Assembly (NCBI RefSeq): GCF_016918855.1
Contig: NZ_JADKYB010000001.1
Span: forward strand, 665,038 to 729,037
DNA: 64,000 nt
Source: Actinacidiphila acididurans
GTDB taxonomy: Bacteria; Actinomycetota; Actinomycetes; Streptomycetales; Streptomycetaceae
Direction: 5' to 3'
In this document: positions 52,938 to 60,662 of the stretch, piece after piece
Layout of the letters: each line of letters starts with the position of its first letter
Position numbering within the stretch: the first letter of the stretch is position 1
The notes under the pieces: generated by a model
The model's input: only the letters and a program-made list of their open reading frames with translations
Database searches by the model: none
What the model was told of the DNA's origin: nothing
Program-made: the position numbers and the translations under genes

Positions 52938-54184
52938 AGTGCTGGACTCCCCATCCGTAGGTCCGGCCGCGCGCCGGTGTCCGAGGTCTGCCGGCCCCGG
53001 TCGGCGACGGCGCCGTCCCGGCCGGTGCGGTGCGGGTGGTTCCTGCCGTTGCCGTTGCCGTTGCCGCTGTGCGGGTCGGTGTCGGGCCCGGTGCGGTGCG
53101 GTTCGTGCCCGCCGAAGGTGGTGCTGGTGCCGGTGCGGTACGCGCTTGCGCCGTCTCGGCTGCTCGTGGCGTCGTGGCCGATGCTGTCCGTGCCGGCGTC
53201 GTTGCGATGGGCGTTTTCAGGGCCGGTGCCGTGTGGATCGTGTCGGTCGATGCCCGTGCGGGTGCCGGTGGCGTACGGGTCCGCGTCGTTGCGGGCCGCG
53301 GTGTCGGGGTCGGTGCGGTGCGGGGCGTTTCCGCCGAAGTCGCTGCGGGTGCCGGTGCGGTCGTCGGCGTCGGTGTCGTGCCCGCCGGTGCCGTCCAGGT
53401 CGTCCGCGGCGATGCCGCCGCCGTCACCCGTGCCGCCCGGCGCGCGGGTGTCGTCCCCGCGTACCGGTCCGGTCGCGAGCTCGGCGAGTTCCGCGTCCCC
53501 GGCCGCGCGCAGCCGGCGGGCCGGGGTGCCGGCCCACACCTCGCCGGGCGGGACGTCGGCCAGCACCGTGCTGCCCATGCCGATCAGCGACCAGGCGCCG
53601 ACCGTCGCGTACTCCCTGATCAGCGCCCCGGCGCCGATGTAGGCGCCGCGCTCCAGCCGGGCCCCGCCGCCGAGCCGCACTCCGGAGGCCAGGGTGACGA
53701 AGTCGGCCACCACGTCGTCGTGGGTGAGGACGGTGTGCGGCATGACCGCCACGTGCGCGCCGACCCATACGGCCGCGGTCAGCACGCAGTGCGCGAGCAG
53801 CACCGAGCCGGGGCCGATCACCGAACTGCCGGAGACGGCCGCGGTCGGGTGGACGACCGTGGCGTACCGCTGCGGCGGCAGGTCCAGCCGGCGCACCAGC
53901 CGGGCGCGGGCCGCGTAACCGCGCGGGCTGCCGACGCAGACCAGCACCTTCGCCTCGGGCATGCGGTGCACCAGGCCGCTGTCGCCGAGCACCGGCAGCC
54001 CGTCGACCCGGCTGCCGTGCCGTGCCGGGTCGTCGTCGAGGAAGCCGAGCAGGCGCCAACGCGGGGCCCCGAGTGCGGCGTTGACATCCGCGACGGCCTG
54101 CGCGGTCTCCCGGCCGAAACCGCCCGAGCCGACGATCAGCAGGTCCTCGGCCGGCCCACCGGATCTGCCGCCGTACGCACTCAT
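52934..54184 (-). CDS. NeuD/PglD-type sugar O/N-acetyltransferase with long disordered tail
   Basis: 416 residues, almost twice the normal family length. Residues 13-100 are the Rossmann-like part (LLIVGSGGFGRETAQAV, LGFLDDDPARHG). Residues 105-230 are hexapeptide repeats (VVHPTAAVSGSSVIGPGSVLL, VTLASGVRLGGGARLERGAY). These enzymes acetylate amino or hydroxyl groups of nucleotide sugars. The remaining 175 residues are low-complexity, rich in Gly, Asp, Thr, His, Arg and Asn, with degenerate repeats around PHRTGPDT. The catalytic His is probably in VMPHTVLTHDD. It is coupled to both neighbouring aminotransferase genes by overlaps. Confidence 0.88.
   Translation of the reverse strand: MSAYGGRSGGPAEDLLIVGSGGFGRETAQAVADVNAALGAPRWRLLGFLDDDPARHGSRVDGLPVLGDSGLVHRMPEAKVLVCVGSPRGYAARARLVRRLDLPPQRYATVVHPTAAVSGSSVIGPGSVLLAHCVLTAAVWVGAHVAVMPHTVLTHDDVVADFVTLASGVRLGGGARLERGAYIGAGALIREYATVGAWSLIGMGSTVLADVPPGEVWAGTPARRLRAAGDAELAELATGPVRGDDTRAPGGTGDGGGIAADDLDGTGGHDTDADDRTGTRSDFGGNAPHRTDPDTAARNDADPYATGTRTGIDRHDPHGTGPENAHRNDAGTDSIGHDATSSRDGASAYRTGTSTTFGGHEPHRTGPDTDPHSGNGNGNGRNHPHRTGRDGAVADRGRQTSDTGARPDLRMGSPAL
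52937..53464 (-). repeat. Degenerate repeats coding the tail of the NeuD-like protein
   Basis: Three imperfect blocks with TGT, FGG and PHRTxPDT elements encode most of the tail. The DNA is rich in GTGCCGGTGCGG-like words on the plus strand. Length may vary between strains. Confidence 0.6.
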
Positions 54185-55317
54185 CGGCCGGCCTGTTCGC
54201 GCAGCACCGCCACCACCCGGTCCTGCTGCTCCTCGGTCATGGTGTGGAACAGCGGCAGGATCAGCGAACCCGTGCTGATCCGCTCGGTGACCGGGAGCGG
54301 GGCGTGCGGGTGACCGGCGTAGGCCGGTTCCAGGTGGGCGGCCATGATGCCGCGCCGGGCCGAGACGCCCGCCGCGGCGAGGGCGGCCAGCAGCTCGTCC
54401 CGGCCGACCGGGAAGTCCGGGTCGGGCAGCACCCAGTACGACTGGAAGTTGCCCCGGCCGTACTCCGGGTCGCGCACCGGGGTGATGCCCGGCACGTCGG
54501 CGAGCAGCGACTCGTACCGGGCCGCCAGCTCCCGGCGGCGGGCGATCATCGCGTCCAGCTTGCCGAGCTGGACCAGCCCCACGGCCGCCTGGATGTCGGT
54601 CATCCGGTAGTTGAAGCCCACTTCGAGATACCGCTCGAGGACGGGCGCGCTACTGGCGTGGCGCTGGGCGGCCGAAACGTTCATACCGTGCTCGCGCAGC
54701 CGCCGCAGCCGCTCCGCCCACGCCGCGTCGTCCGTGGTGATCATGCCGCCCTCGCCGGTGGTGACCAGCTTGCGCGGGTGGAAGGACCAGGCGGCCAGCA
54801 GCGCCCCCTGCCCGACCGGCTTCCCGCCGACGGTCGTGCCGATCGCGCACGCCGCGTCCTCGATGAGCGGCACCCCCCAGTCCGCGCAGGCGGCGCGCAG
54901 CGCGTGCACGTCGGCCGGTACCCCGCCCTGGTGGACGGCGAGCACCGCCCGGGTCCGCGGGGTGCGCACCGCGTCCACACTCGCCGCCGTCAGATTGCCG
55001 GTGTCCGCGGCCACGTCCGCGAAGACCGGCGTAGCGCCCACGTACCGCACGACGTTGGCGGTCGCGATGAAGGACAGCGACGGCACCACCACCTCGTCGC
55101 CCGGCCCGAGGTCCATGGTGACCAGCGCCAGGTGCAGGGCGGTGGTACACGAGCTGACCGCGACACCGTGGTCGGCGCCCACCCGCTCGGCGAAGGCCCG
55201 CTCGAACTCGGCCACCCGCGGCCCCTGCGCCACCCAGCCGGACAGCACGGCCGCCGCCGCGGCCTGCGCCTCCTCCTCGCCGAGCCAGGGCGTCATCACC
55301 GGGATCCGCGCTTTCAT
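54181..55317 (-). CDS. DegT/DnrJ/EryC1/StrS-family aminotransferase, second copy
   Basis: 378 residues. IPVMTPWLGEEEAQAAAAAVLSG starts the protein. SFHPRKLVTTGEGGMITT contains the PLP-binding Lys in the SxHxxK form seen in 4-aminotransferases for 4-keto-6-deoxy sugars (PglE, perosamine synthase type). The ring-stacking part is IEDAACAIGTT. FNYRMTDIQAAVGLVQLGKL is another family block. Together with the downstream NeuD/PglD-type acetyltransferase it could make an N-acetylated amino sugar. The keto-sugar donor is uncertain. Its ATG overlaps the stop of the epimerase gene (ATGA). Confidence 0.92.
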   Translation of the reverse strand: MKARIPVMTPWLGEEEAQAAAAAVLSGWVAQGPRVAEFERAFAERVGADHGVAVSSCTTALHLALVTMDLGPGDEVVVPSLSFIATANVVRYVGATPVFADVAADTGNLTAASVDAVRTPRTRAVLAVHQGGVPADVHALRAACADWGVPLIEDAACAIGTTVGGKPVGQGALLAAWSFHPRKLVTTGEGGMITTDDAAWAERLRRLREHGMNVSAAQRHASSAPVLERYLEVGFNYRMTDIQAAVGLVQLGKLDAMIARRRELAARYESLLADVPGITPVRDPEYGRGNFQSYWVLPDPDFPVGRDELLAALAAAGVSARRGIMAAHLEPAYAGHPHAPLPVTERISTGSLILPLFHTMTEEQQDRVVAVLREQAGR

Positions 55318-56336
55318 CCGGCTGCTCCCGCGATCCCGGCCGCGCCCTCGGTCCCGCTGCCGCCGGCCGCCGCCTGTTCCCGCTCGGCGCGCCACCACGC
55401 GACCAGGTCCCGCAGCCCCTCCCGCAGCCCGATCCGCGCGCTGAAGCCCAGGCGCTCGGCGGCCCGCGTGGTGTCGGCGAGCCGCCGCGTCACCCCGTTG
55501 ACCGCGCGCGCCGGACCGTACTCCAGCTCCGCCTGCCCGCCCATCGCCTCGATCAGCGCCAGCGCCAGTTCGCGCAGCGACGTCTCGGTGCCGCCCGCGA
55601 CGTTGAACACCTCGTCGGTCAGGTCGGACTCGGCGGCCAGCACATTGGCGCGCGCGATGTCGCGGACGTCCACGAAGTCCATCGTCTGGGCGCCGTCGCC
55701 CAGGATCAGCGGCGGCCGGCCCGCCTCGATCCGCTCCATCCAGCGGATCAGCACCTCGGTGTACAGGCCGTGGATGTCCATCCGCGGCCCGTAGACGTTG
55801 AAGTACCGCAGGGCCACGTAGTCCAGCCCGTACATCGCGTGGAAGCTGCGCAGCATCCCCTCGTTGAACGCCTTTGCGGCGCCGTAGAAGGTGTCGTTGT
55901 TGTACGGGTGGTGCCGCTCGTCGGTGGGGAAGCTTTCGGCCAGCCCGTACACCGACGCCGAGGACGAGGCGATCACCTTGCCGACGCCGGCCGCCGCGGC
56001 CGCCTCCAGGACGTTGAACGTGCCGTCCACCAGCACCTCGTTGGCCAGCCGCGGCTCTTCGGCGCACTGGGTGATGCGGATGGCGGCCAGGTGGAAGACC
56101 AGGTCGGCGCCCTCGGTGAGCTTGTGGACCGCGGCGCTGTCGCGGATGTCGCCGTCCACCACCTCCACCACGCCACTGGCCAGCGCGGACGCCAGGTTTT
56201 CCCGCCGGCCCCGGACGAAGTTGTCCAGCACCACGATCTGCCGCGCGCCGCCGGCCACCAGCAGGTCCACCACGTGCGACCCGATCGTGCCGGCGCCCCC
56301 GGTGACCAGGACCTTGGAGCCTCGTACCGTGCTCAA
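55314..56336 (-). CDS. NAD-dependent epimerase/dehydratase (extended SDR)
   Basis: 340 residues from TTG at 56336, which has GGGGGGAAG upstream at good spacing; GTG at 56351 would add five residues. KVLVTGGAGTIGSHVVDLLVA binds NAD. SSSASVYG and FYGAAKAFNE (YxxxK) are the active-site parts. RYFNVYGPRMDIHG and GDGAQTMDFVDVRDIA are typical of UDP-glucose/UDP-GlcNAc 4-epimerases and related enzymes. It would epimerise or oxidise a nucleotide sugar used by the two downstream aminotransferase/acetyltransferase genes. A strong hairpin separates it from the oxidoreductase gene upstream. Confidence 0.9.
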   Translation of the reverse strand: MSTVRGSKVLVTGGAGTIGSHVVDLLVAGGARQIVVLDNFVRGRRENLASALASGVVEVVDGDIRDSAAVHKLTEGADLVFHLAAIRITQCAEEPRLANEVLVDGTFNVLEAAAAAGVGKVIASSSASVYGLAESFPTDERHHPYNNDTFYGAAKAFNEGMLRSFHAMYGLDYVALRYFNVYGPRMDIHGLYTEVLIRWMERIEAGRPPLILGDGAQTMDFVDVRDIARANVLAAESDLTDEVFNVAGGTETSLRELALALIEAMGGQAELEYGPARAVNGVTRRLADTTRAAERLGFSARIGLREGLRDLVAWWRAEREQAAAGGSGTEGAAGIAGAAG

Positions 56337-56420
56337 CCCTCTTCCCCCCACTCGTGGCCGCCGCGCCCCGCGGCGGATCCCGTTGCCCGGTCTGTTGCTT
56401 CGGTCGACGACCCGCTCGCC

Positions 56421-56458
56421 CGTGCGCGCCCGGCCGCCTCGACGGCCGGGCGCGCACG
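56421..56458 (-). terminator. 15-bp perfect hairpin between two sugar-synthesis genes
   Basis: The arms 56421-56435 and 56444-56458 pair perfectly with an 8-base loop, six bases beyond the stop codon of the oxidoreductase gene. It may end or attenuate transcription into the epimerase operon. Confidence 0.75.
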
Positions 56459-56463
56459 GCCCG

Positions 56464-57627
56464 TCAGCGCCGTCCGGCCCGCAGGCCCACCACGGCGCCG
56501 CGGAACTCCAGGCTCCGCGAGGCCGCTTCGAGGATGTCCAGTACGCGCAGGCCCGCGTGCCCGTCGGTCAGCGCCGGCCGGCCCTCGGTGATGGCGGCCG
56601 CGAACTCGTCCACCATGCTGCGCAGCGCCTCCTTCTCCTTCAGCGCCGGCGCCACCATGTCGCCCGACCGGTAGGAGATCAGCATGTCCCGCCGCTCGCT
56701 CGGCCCGATCTCCTGCGGCGCCGCCAGGTCCACGCCGCGGTCGAACACCGTGAGCCGCTGCGCCGGATTGAGGTCGTCCCAGATCAGGGTGCGCTTGGCG
56801 CCGCCGACCATGGTGGTGCGGACCTTCGTGGGCGAGAGCCAGTTCACGTGCACGTGGGCGATCGCGCCGGTGTTGAGCTGGAGCGTCAGGTACGACACGC
56901 AGGCGCGTCCGGCGCCGATCGGGTCCGCGCCGTGCGCGGCCACCGCGACCGGCTCCACGTTCTCGGGCAGGATGAAGTCCAGGATCGACAGGTCGTGCGG
57001 GGCCAGGTCCCACAGCACGTCGATGTCCTTCTGCACCAGCCCCAGGTTGATCCGTACCGAGTCCACGAAGTGGATCTCGCCCAGCTCGCCGGAGTGCACC
57101 AGCTCCCGGATCCGGCCCACCGCCGGGGTGTAGCAGTAGGTGTGATCGCACATCAGGGTCAGCCCGCGGTCCTCGGCCTCGGCCACCAGCCGGGCGCCGT
57201 CCGCGTACGTGGCCGCGAGCGGCTTCTCCACCAGCACGTGCTTGCCGGCCCGCACCGCCGCCAGCGCGACCTCCAGGTGCGTACCGGCCGGGGTGGCCAC
57301 CGCCACCGCCTGCACCTCGGGGTCGGCGAGCACCGCCGCGTAGTCCGAAGTGGCCCGCACCGTGGAGTAGCCGCCGAGCACCCGGTGGGCCCGGTCCTCG
57401 TCCAGGTCGCACAGCCAGCGCAGCCGGAAGTGCTCGCTGGCCTGGAAGTTGCGCACCAGGTTCGGGCCCCAGTAGCCGGCCCCGACCACGGCGACCCCCA
57501 GGGTGCCCTCGGCCCCGGCGCCCGTGCCGCCCGCGTCGCTCTTCGCGTCCTCACGCGGACCGCGGCGCATGTCGCCACGTATACCGTTTTGTGCTTCCTG
57601 CCCGGGCGCGACCCGTGCAGCGGTCAT
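56464..57627 (-). CDS. Gfo/Idh/MocA-family oxidoreductase, WbpB/WlbA-like
   Basis: 387 residues. ATG after a GGGGGG run at five bases. After a 40-residue hydrophilic start come VAVVGAGYWGPNLVRNFQ, the NAD-binding motif of the WlbA/WbpB group, and EKPLA with the catalytic Lys. HTYCYTPAVGRIRELV and DLAPHDLSILDFIL are in the substrate domain. This group oxidises C3 of UDP-N-acetylglucosaminuronate and recycles NAD with 2-oxoglutarate. That gives the 3-keto sugar for the aminotransferase at 51822. The N-terminal extension is not found in the core family. Transcribed divergently from the GT2 gene at 57984. Confidence 0.9.
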   Translation of the reverse strand: MTAARVAPGQEAQNGIRGDMRRGPREDAKSDAGGTGAGAEGTLGVAVVGAGYWGPNLVRNFQASEHFRLRWLCDLDEDRAHRVLGGYSTVRATSDYAAVLADPEVQAVAVATPAGTHLEVALAAVRAGKHVLVEKPLAATYADGARLVAEAEDRGLTLMCDHTYCYTPAVGRIRELVHSGELGEIHFVDSVRINLGLVQKDIDVLWDLAPHDLSILDFILPENVEPVAVAAHGADPIGAGRACVSYLTLQLNTGAIAHVHVNWLSPTKVRTTMVGGAKRTLIWDDLNPAQRLTVFDRGVDLAAPQEIGPSERRDMLISYRSGDMVAPALKEKEALRSMVDEFAAAITEGRPALTDGHAGLRVLDILEAASRSLEFRGAVVGLRAGRR

Positions 57628-57983
57628 CGATACCCCCCAGATCCCCGAACTCCGCCCGGTCCCCTGGGCGTCCCCACGCCCGGACCCGGCGAGCTGCCGA
57701 CTGTGAAACGTCGTGATGTGGTCGTGTGCCACGCGAGGCGGCACATGCGGTGACACGTGATCCGACCGGGCTCGTGGATATGGCCCGGCTTGCGCCCTTC
57801 GTGCACTGCTGTCGCAGCAGACGTACTCGCACAACCCCCTGCGATCGCAACCGATACGACGGAGCGACACGCTCCGTGCAAACCGGTTCCGCGACGCCCA
57901 ATCTAGACCACCGACTCCAGCTCGGGGGAGACTTGGACGAAACAGTCGACGACACGGCTGATTCCGGCTGCATACTCACCCTC
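57628..57983. other. Divergent intergenic region, oxidoreductase and GT2 genes
   Basis: 356 bases, less GC-rich than coding DNA. A perfect 7-bp inverted repeat CGGAGCG-ACA-CGCTCCG lies at 57860-57876, and TGCTG-TCG-CAGCA near 57807. A CATACT element (57971-57976) ends seven bases before the GT2 GTG. It is a likely two-way promoter region. No convincing gene is present. Confidence 0.5.
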
Positions 57984-59297
57984 GTGACGAGCATCGTGAT
58001 ACCGGCACACAACGAGGCACGGGTCATCGGCCGGCTGCTGGCCGCTCTGCTGGCGGACACCGAGGTGGGGGACGTGCCGGACATCGTGGTGGTGTGCAAC
58101 GGCTGTACGGACGACACCGCCGCGATCGCCGGCGCACACCCCGGCGTACGCGTGGTGGAGATTCCGCTTCCGTCCAAGCACGCCGCGCTGCGGGCCGGCG
58201 ACGAGCACGCCCGGGGCTTCCCGCGGCTGTACGTGGACGCCGACGTGGAACTCGACGGCAGGGACGTGCGGGCGCTGGCCGGCGCGGTCGCCGACGGCTC
58301 GGGCGTGCTCGCGGCGGCGCCCGCCCGCCACCTGCCCATGACCGGCTGCGCCTGGCCGGTGCGGGCCTATTACCGCGTGTGGCAGCGGTTGCCCGCGGTG
58401 CGCGAGGGGCTGTTCGGCAGGGGGGTCATCGCCGTCTCCCGGGAGGGACACGCCCGGATCGCCACCCTGCCGCCCCTCATGGCCGACGATCTGGCCGCCT
58501 CCCTCGCCTTCACCCCGGACGAGCGGCGCGTGGTCGACGGCACCCGCGTCACCGTCCATCCCCCGCGCACCTGGGCCGATCTGATCCGCCGCCGGGTACG
58601 CGCAGAGACCTCCTCCGCGCAGCTCGAGGCCCAGCAGGCCCAGGGAAACGTTCCGCTTCCGGCCTCCGCCGGGCCCGCGTCTCCATCCCCGGCCGGCCCC
58701 GTACCGTCCCCCGACGCCGCGCCCGCGCCCGTCTCCCCGGCCACAGCGGCGTCGCGTACGCCGCCCTCCGCGCGCCCCGAACAGGCCGCGCGCACGGGGG
58801 AGTCCGGGCCGACCGGGCCGGCCGTATCCACCGAACCGGCCGGGCCGCCCGAGCCCGCCCCGGCCACAGCCACGTCGCGTACGCTGCCCTTCCCAGGCAC
58901 CGAACAGGCCACGCTCACGGGGCAGTCCGGACCGACCGAGCCAGCCGGACCGACCGAGCCAGCCGGACCGACCGGGCCAGCCGTATCCACCGAACCGGCC
59001 GGGCCGACGAGGACCGAGTCAGCCGGACCTGACGCATGTGCCGGATCCACCGAACCTGCGGGACTCACCGGATCCACCCAACCCGCCACGCCCGCCGATG
59101 ACTTCGCGACCACTCCGCCGTCCGCCCGCACCACTACCGCCGACCTGCGCCGGGTGCTGCGCGCCGAACCGTGGCTGCTGCCGCACATGGCCGTGTTCGT
59201 CACGGTTGCGGTGGTGGCCCGGCGCACATCGCGCAAGGCCGTCCGCAGTGGGGACTTCGGCACCTGGCTGCGCGACGAGAGCAGCCGCACCGGCTGA
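57984..59297 (+). CDS. Family 2 glycosyltransferase with internally duplicated linker
   Basis: 437 residues. GTG start with no Shine-Dalgarno and a -10-like element seven bases upstream, so possibly leaderless. SIVIPAHNEARVIGRLLAALL, VVVCNGCTDDTAAIAGAHPG and YVDADVELDGRDVRAL (DAD metal site) form the GT-A domain to about residue 210. Then follows about 165 residues of Pro/Gly/Thr/Ala/Glu-rich sequence with PTEPAG repeats. A final segment LRAEPWLLPHMAVFVTVAVV may be a membrane-associated helix and ends WLRDESSRTG as in shorter relatives. So the linker is an insertion between conserved ends. Confidence 0.88.
   Translation: MTSIVIPAHNEARVIGRLLAALLADTEVGDVPDIVVVCNGCTDDTAAIAGAHPGVRVVEIPLPSKHAALRAGDEHARGFPRLYVDADVELDGRDVRALAGAVADGSGVLAAAPARHLPMTGCAWPVRAYYRVWQRLPAVREGLFGRGVIAVSREGHARIATLPPLMADDLAASLAFTPDERRVVDGTRVTVHPPRTWADLIRRRVRAETSSAQLEAQQAQGNVPLPASAGPASPSPAGPVPSPDAAPAPVSPATAASRTPPSARPEQAARTGESGPTGPAVSTEPAGPPEPAPATATSRTLPFPGTEQATLTGQSGPTEPAGPTEPAGPTGPAVSTEPAGPTRTESAGPDACAGSTEPAGLTGSTQPATPADDFATTPPSARTTTADLRRVLRAEPWLLPHMAVFVTVAVVARRTSRKAVRSGDFGTWLRDESSRTG
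58741..59010 (+). repeat. Duplicated linker unit within the GT2 gene
   Basis: Unit 1 (about 58741-58856) and unit 2 (about 58864-59010) both start CCACAGC and GTCGCGTACGC, and end with an identical 26-bp stretch (58822-58847 and 58981-59006). Unit 2 also contains two to three copies of an 18-bp repeat coding PTEPAG. Confidence 0.75.
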
Positions 59298-59338
59298 CCG
59301 CACTCCACCGGCCGACCGCACCGCACCACCGCAGCACA

Positions 59339-59363
59339 CCGGCCCGGCACAGCACCGGGCCGG
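59339..59363 (+). terminator. Hairpin after the GT2 gene
   Basis: Perfect 9-bp stem CCGGCCCGG with CCGGGCCGG and a 7-base loop, about 40 bases after the stop and 25 before the MFS start codon. Confidence 0.6.
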
Positions 59364-59387
59364 GACCGATCAGGGGGGACCTGAACC

Positions 59388-60662
59388 ATGTATCTCGCGG
59401 ACCGCGCCGCCCCGACCGCGGCGGCCACCGCTCGCGGCCCGGGTCGCGGCCGGGCGCCGGCCGTCTCCTCGGTCGTGCTGGCCCTGGGCGCCGTCAGCCT
59501 GGTCACCGACATCTCCTCGGAGATGGTCACCGCGGTGCTGCCGCTGTACCTGGTGACCGGGCTCGGCCTGAGCCCGCTCGGCTTCGGCACCCTGGACGGC
59601 GTCTACAACGGGGTCAGCGCCCTGGTGCAGCTCACCGGCGGCCACCTCGCCGACCGTATCCGCAGCCACAAGCTGATCGCCGGCCTCGGCTACGGTCTGT
59701 CCGCGCTGTGCAAGCCGCTGCTGCTGTTCGCCAAGAGCCTCGGCCCGCTCGGCGTGGTGCTCGCCCTGGAACGCACCGGCAAGGGCCTGCGCACCTCGCC
59801 CCGCGACGCCCTGATCTCCCTGTCCACCCCGCCCGAGCGCCGCGGCCGCGCCTTCGGTGTGCACCGCGCGATGGACACCACCGGCGCGGTGCTCGGCCCC
59901 ATGACCGCCTTCCTCATCCTGCGCGCCGCCACCGACGGATACGACGCGGTGTTCGGGGTGAGTTCCTGCGTCGCGGTGCTCGGCGTCCTGGTCCTCGTGC
60001 TGTTCGTCCCCGGCCGTGGCCGGCTGTCCGCCGACGGCGACGGCACCGACCCGGGCGCGGCCCCGGCTCGGACCGACCTGCGCGAGGCGCTGCGTCTGCT
60101 GCGCGTGCCCCGGCTGCGGGCGCTGGCCGGCTGCGCGGTCCTGCTGGGCCTGACCACGGTCAGCGACGCCTTCGTCTACCTGCTGCTCCAGCACCGGGCG
60201 GGCATCCCCGAGGAGTTCTTCCCGCTGCTGCCGCTCGGCACCTCCGCCGTCTTCCTGCTGCTCGCCGTGCCCGCCGGGGTGCTCGCCGACCGGATCGGCC
60301 GGCGTGTCGTCTTCCTCGCCGGACACGCCGGACTGCTCGCCGCCTACGGCCTGCTGCTGTGGGCCCCCGGCACGCCCGCCCTGCCGTACGCGGTGCTCGC
60401 GCTGCACGGCACTTTCTACGCGGCCACCGACGGCGTGCTGCCGGCCGCCGTCGCCGATGTCGTACCCGCCCACCTGCGCGGCAGCGGCCTCGCCCTGGTC
60501 GGCACCGGCCAGGCGCTGGCCCGCTTCTGCTGCTCGCTCGCCTTCGGCGCGGCCTGGACGGCCTGGGGCGACGGCCGGGCCCTGTTCGCCTCCGCCGCCG
60601 GGCTGCTCGTGTGCGCCGCCCTCGCCGCCGTCGTCCTGCGCCCCGGGGAGAAGACCGCATGA
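59388..60662 (+). CDS. MFS transporter
   Basis: 424 residues, about 12 membrane helices. VLALGAVSLVTDISSEMVTAVLPL is the first part, and the TDxSSEM motif is typical of a group of MFS proteins of unknown substrate. GGHLADRIRSHKLI is the MFS motif A loop and ERTGKGLRTSPRDALI a further hallmark of that group. It is coupled (ATGA) to the TolB-like gene. Location next to the polysaccharide genes suggests export of a sugar or a small molecule, but this is not shown by sequence. Confidence 0.92.
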   Translation: MYLADRAAPTAAATARGPGRGRAPAVSSVVLALGAVSLVTDISSEMVTAVLPLYLVTGLGLSPLGFGTLDGVYNGVSALVQLTGGHLADRIRSHKLIAGLGYGLSALCKPLLLFAKSLGPLGVVLALERTGKGLRTSPRDALISLSTPPERRGRAFGVHRAMDTTGAVLGPMTAFLILRAATDGYDAVFGVSSCVAVLGVLVLVLFVPGRGRLSADGDGTDPGAAPARTDLREALRLLRVPRLRALAGCAVLLGLTTVSDAFVYLLLQHRAGIPEEFFPLLPLGTSAVFLLLAVPAGVLADRIGRRVVFLAGHAGLLAAYGLLLWAPGTPALPYAVLALHGTFYAATDGVLPAAVADVVPAHLRGSGLALVGTGQALARFCCSLAFGAAWTAWGDGRALFASAAGLLVCAALAAVVLRPGEKTA

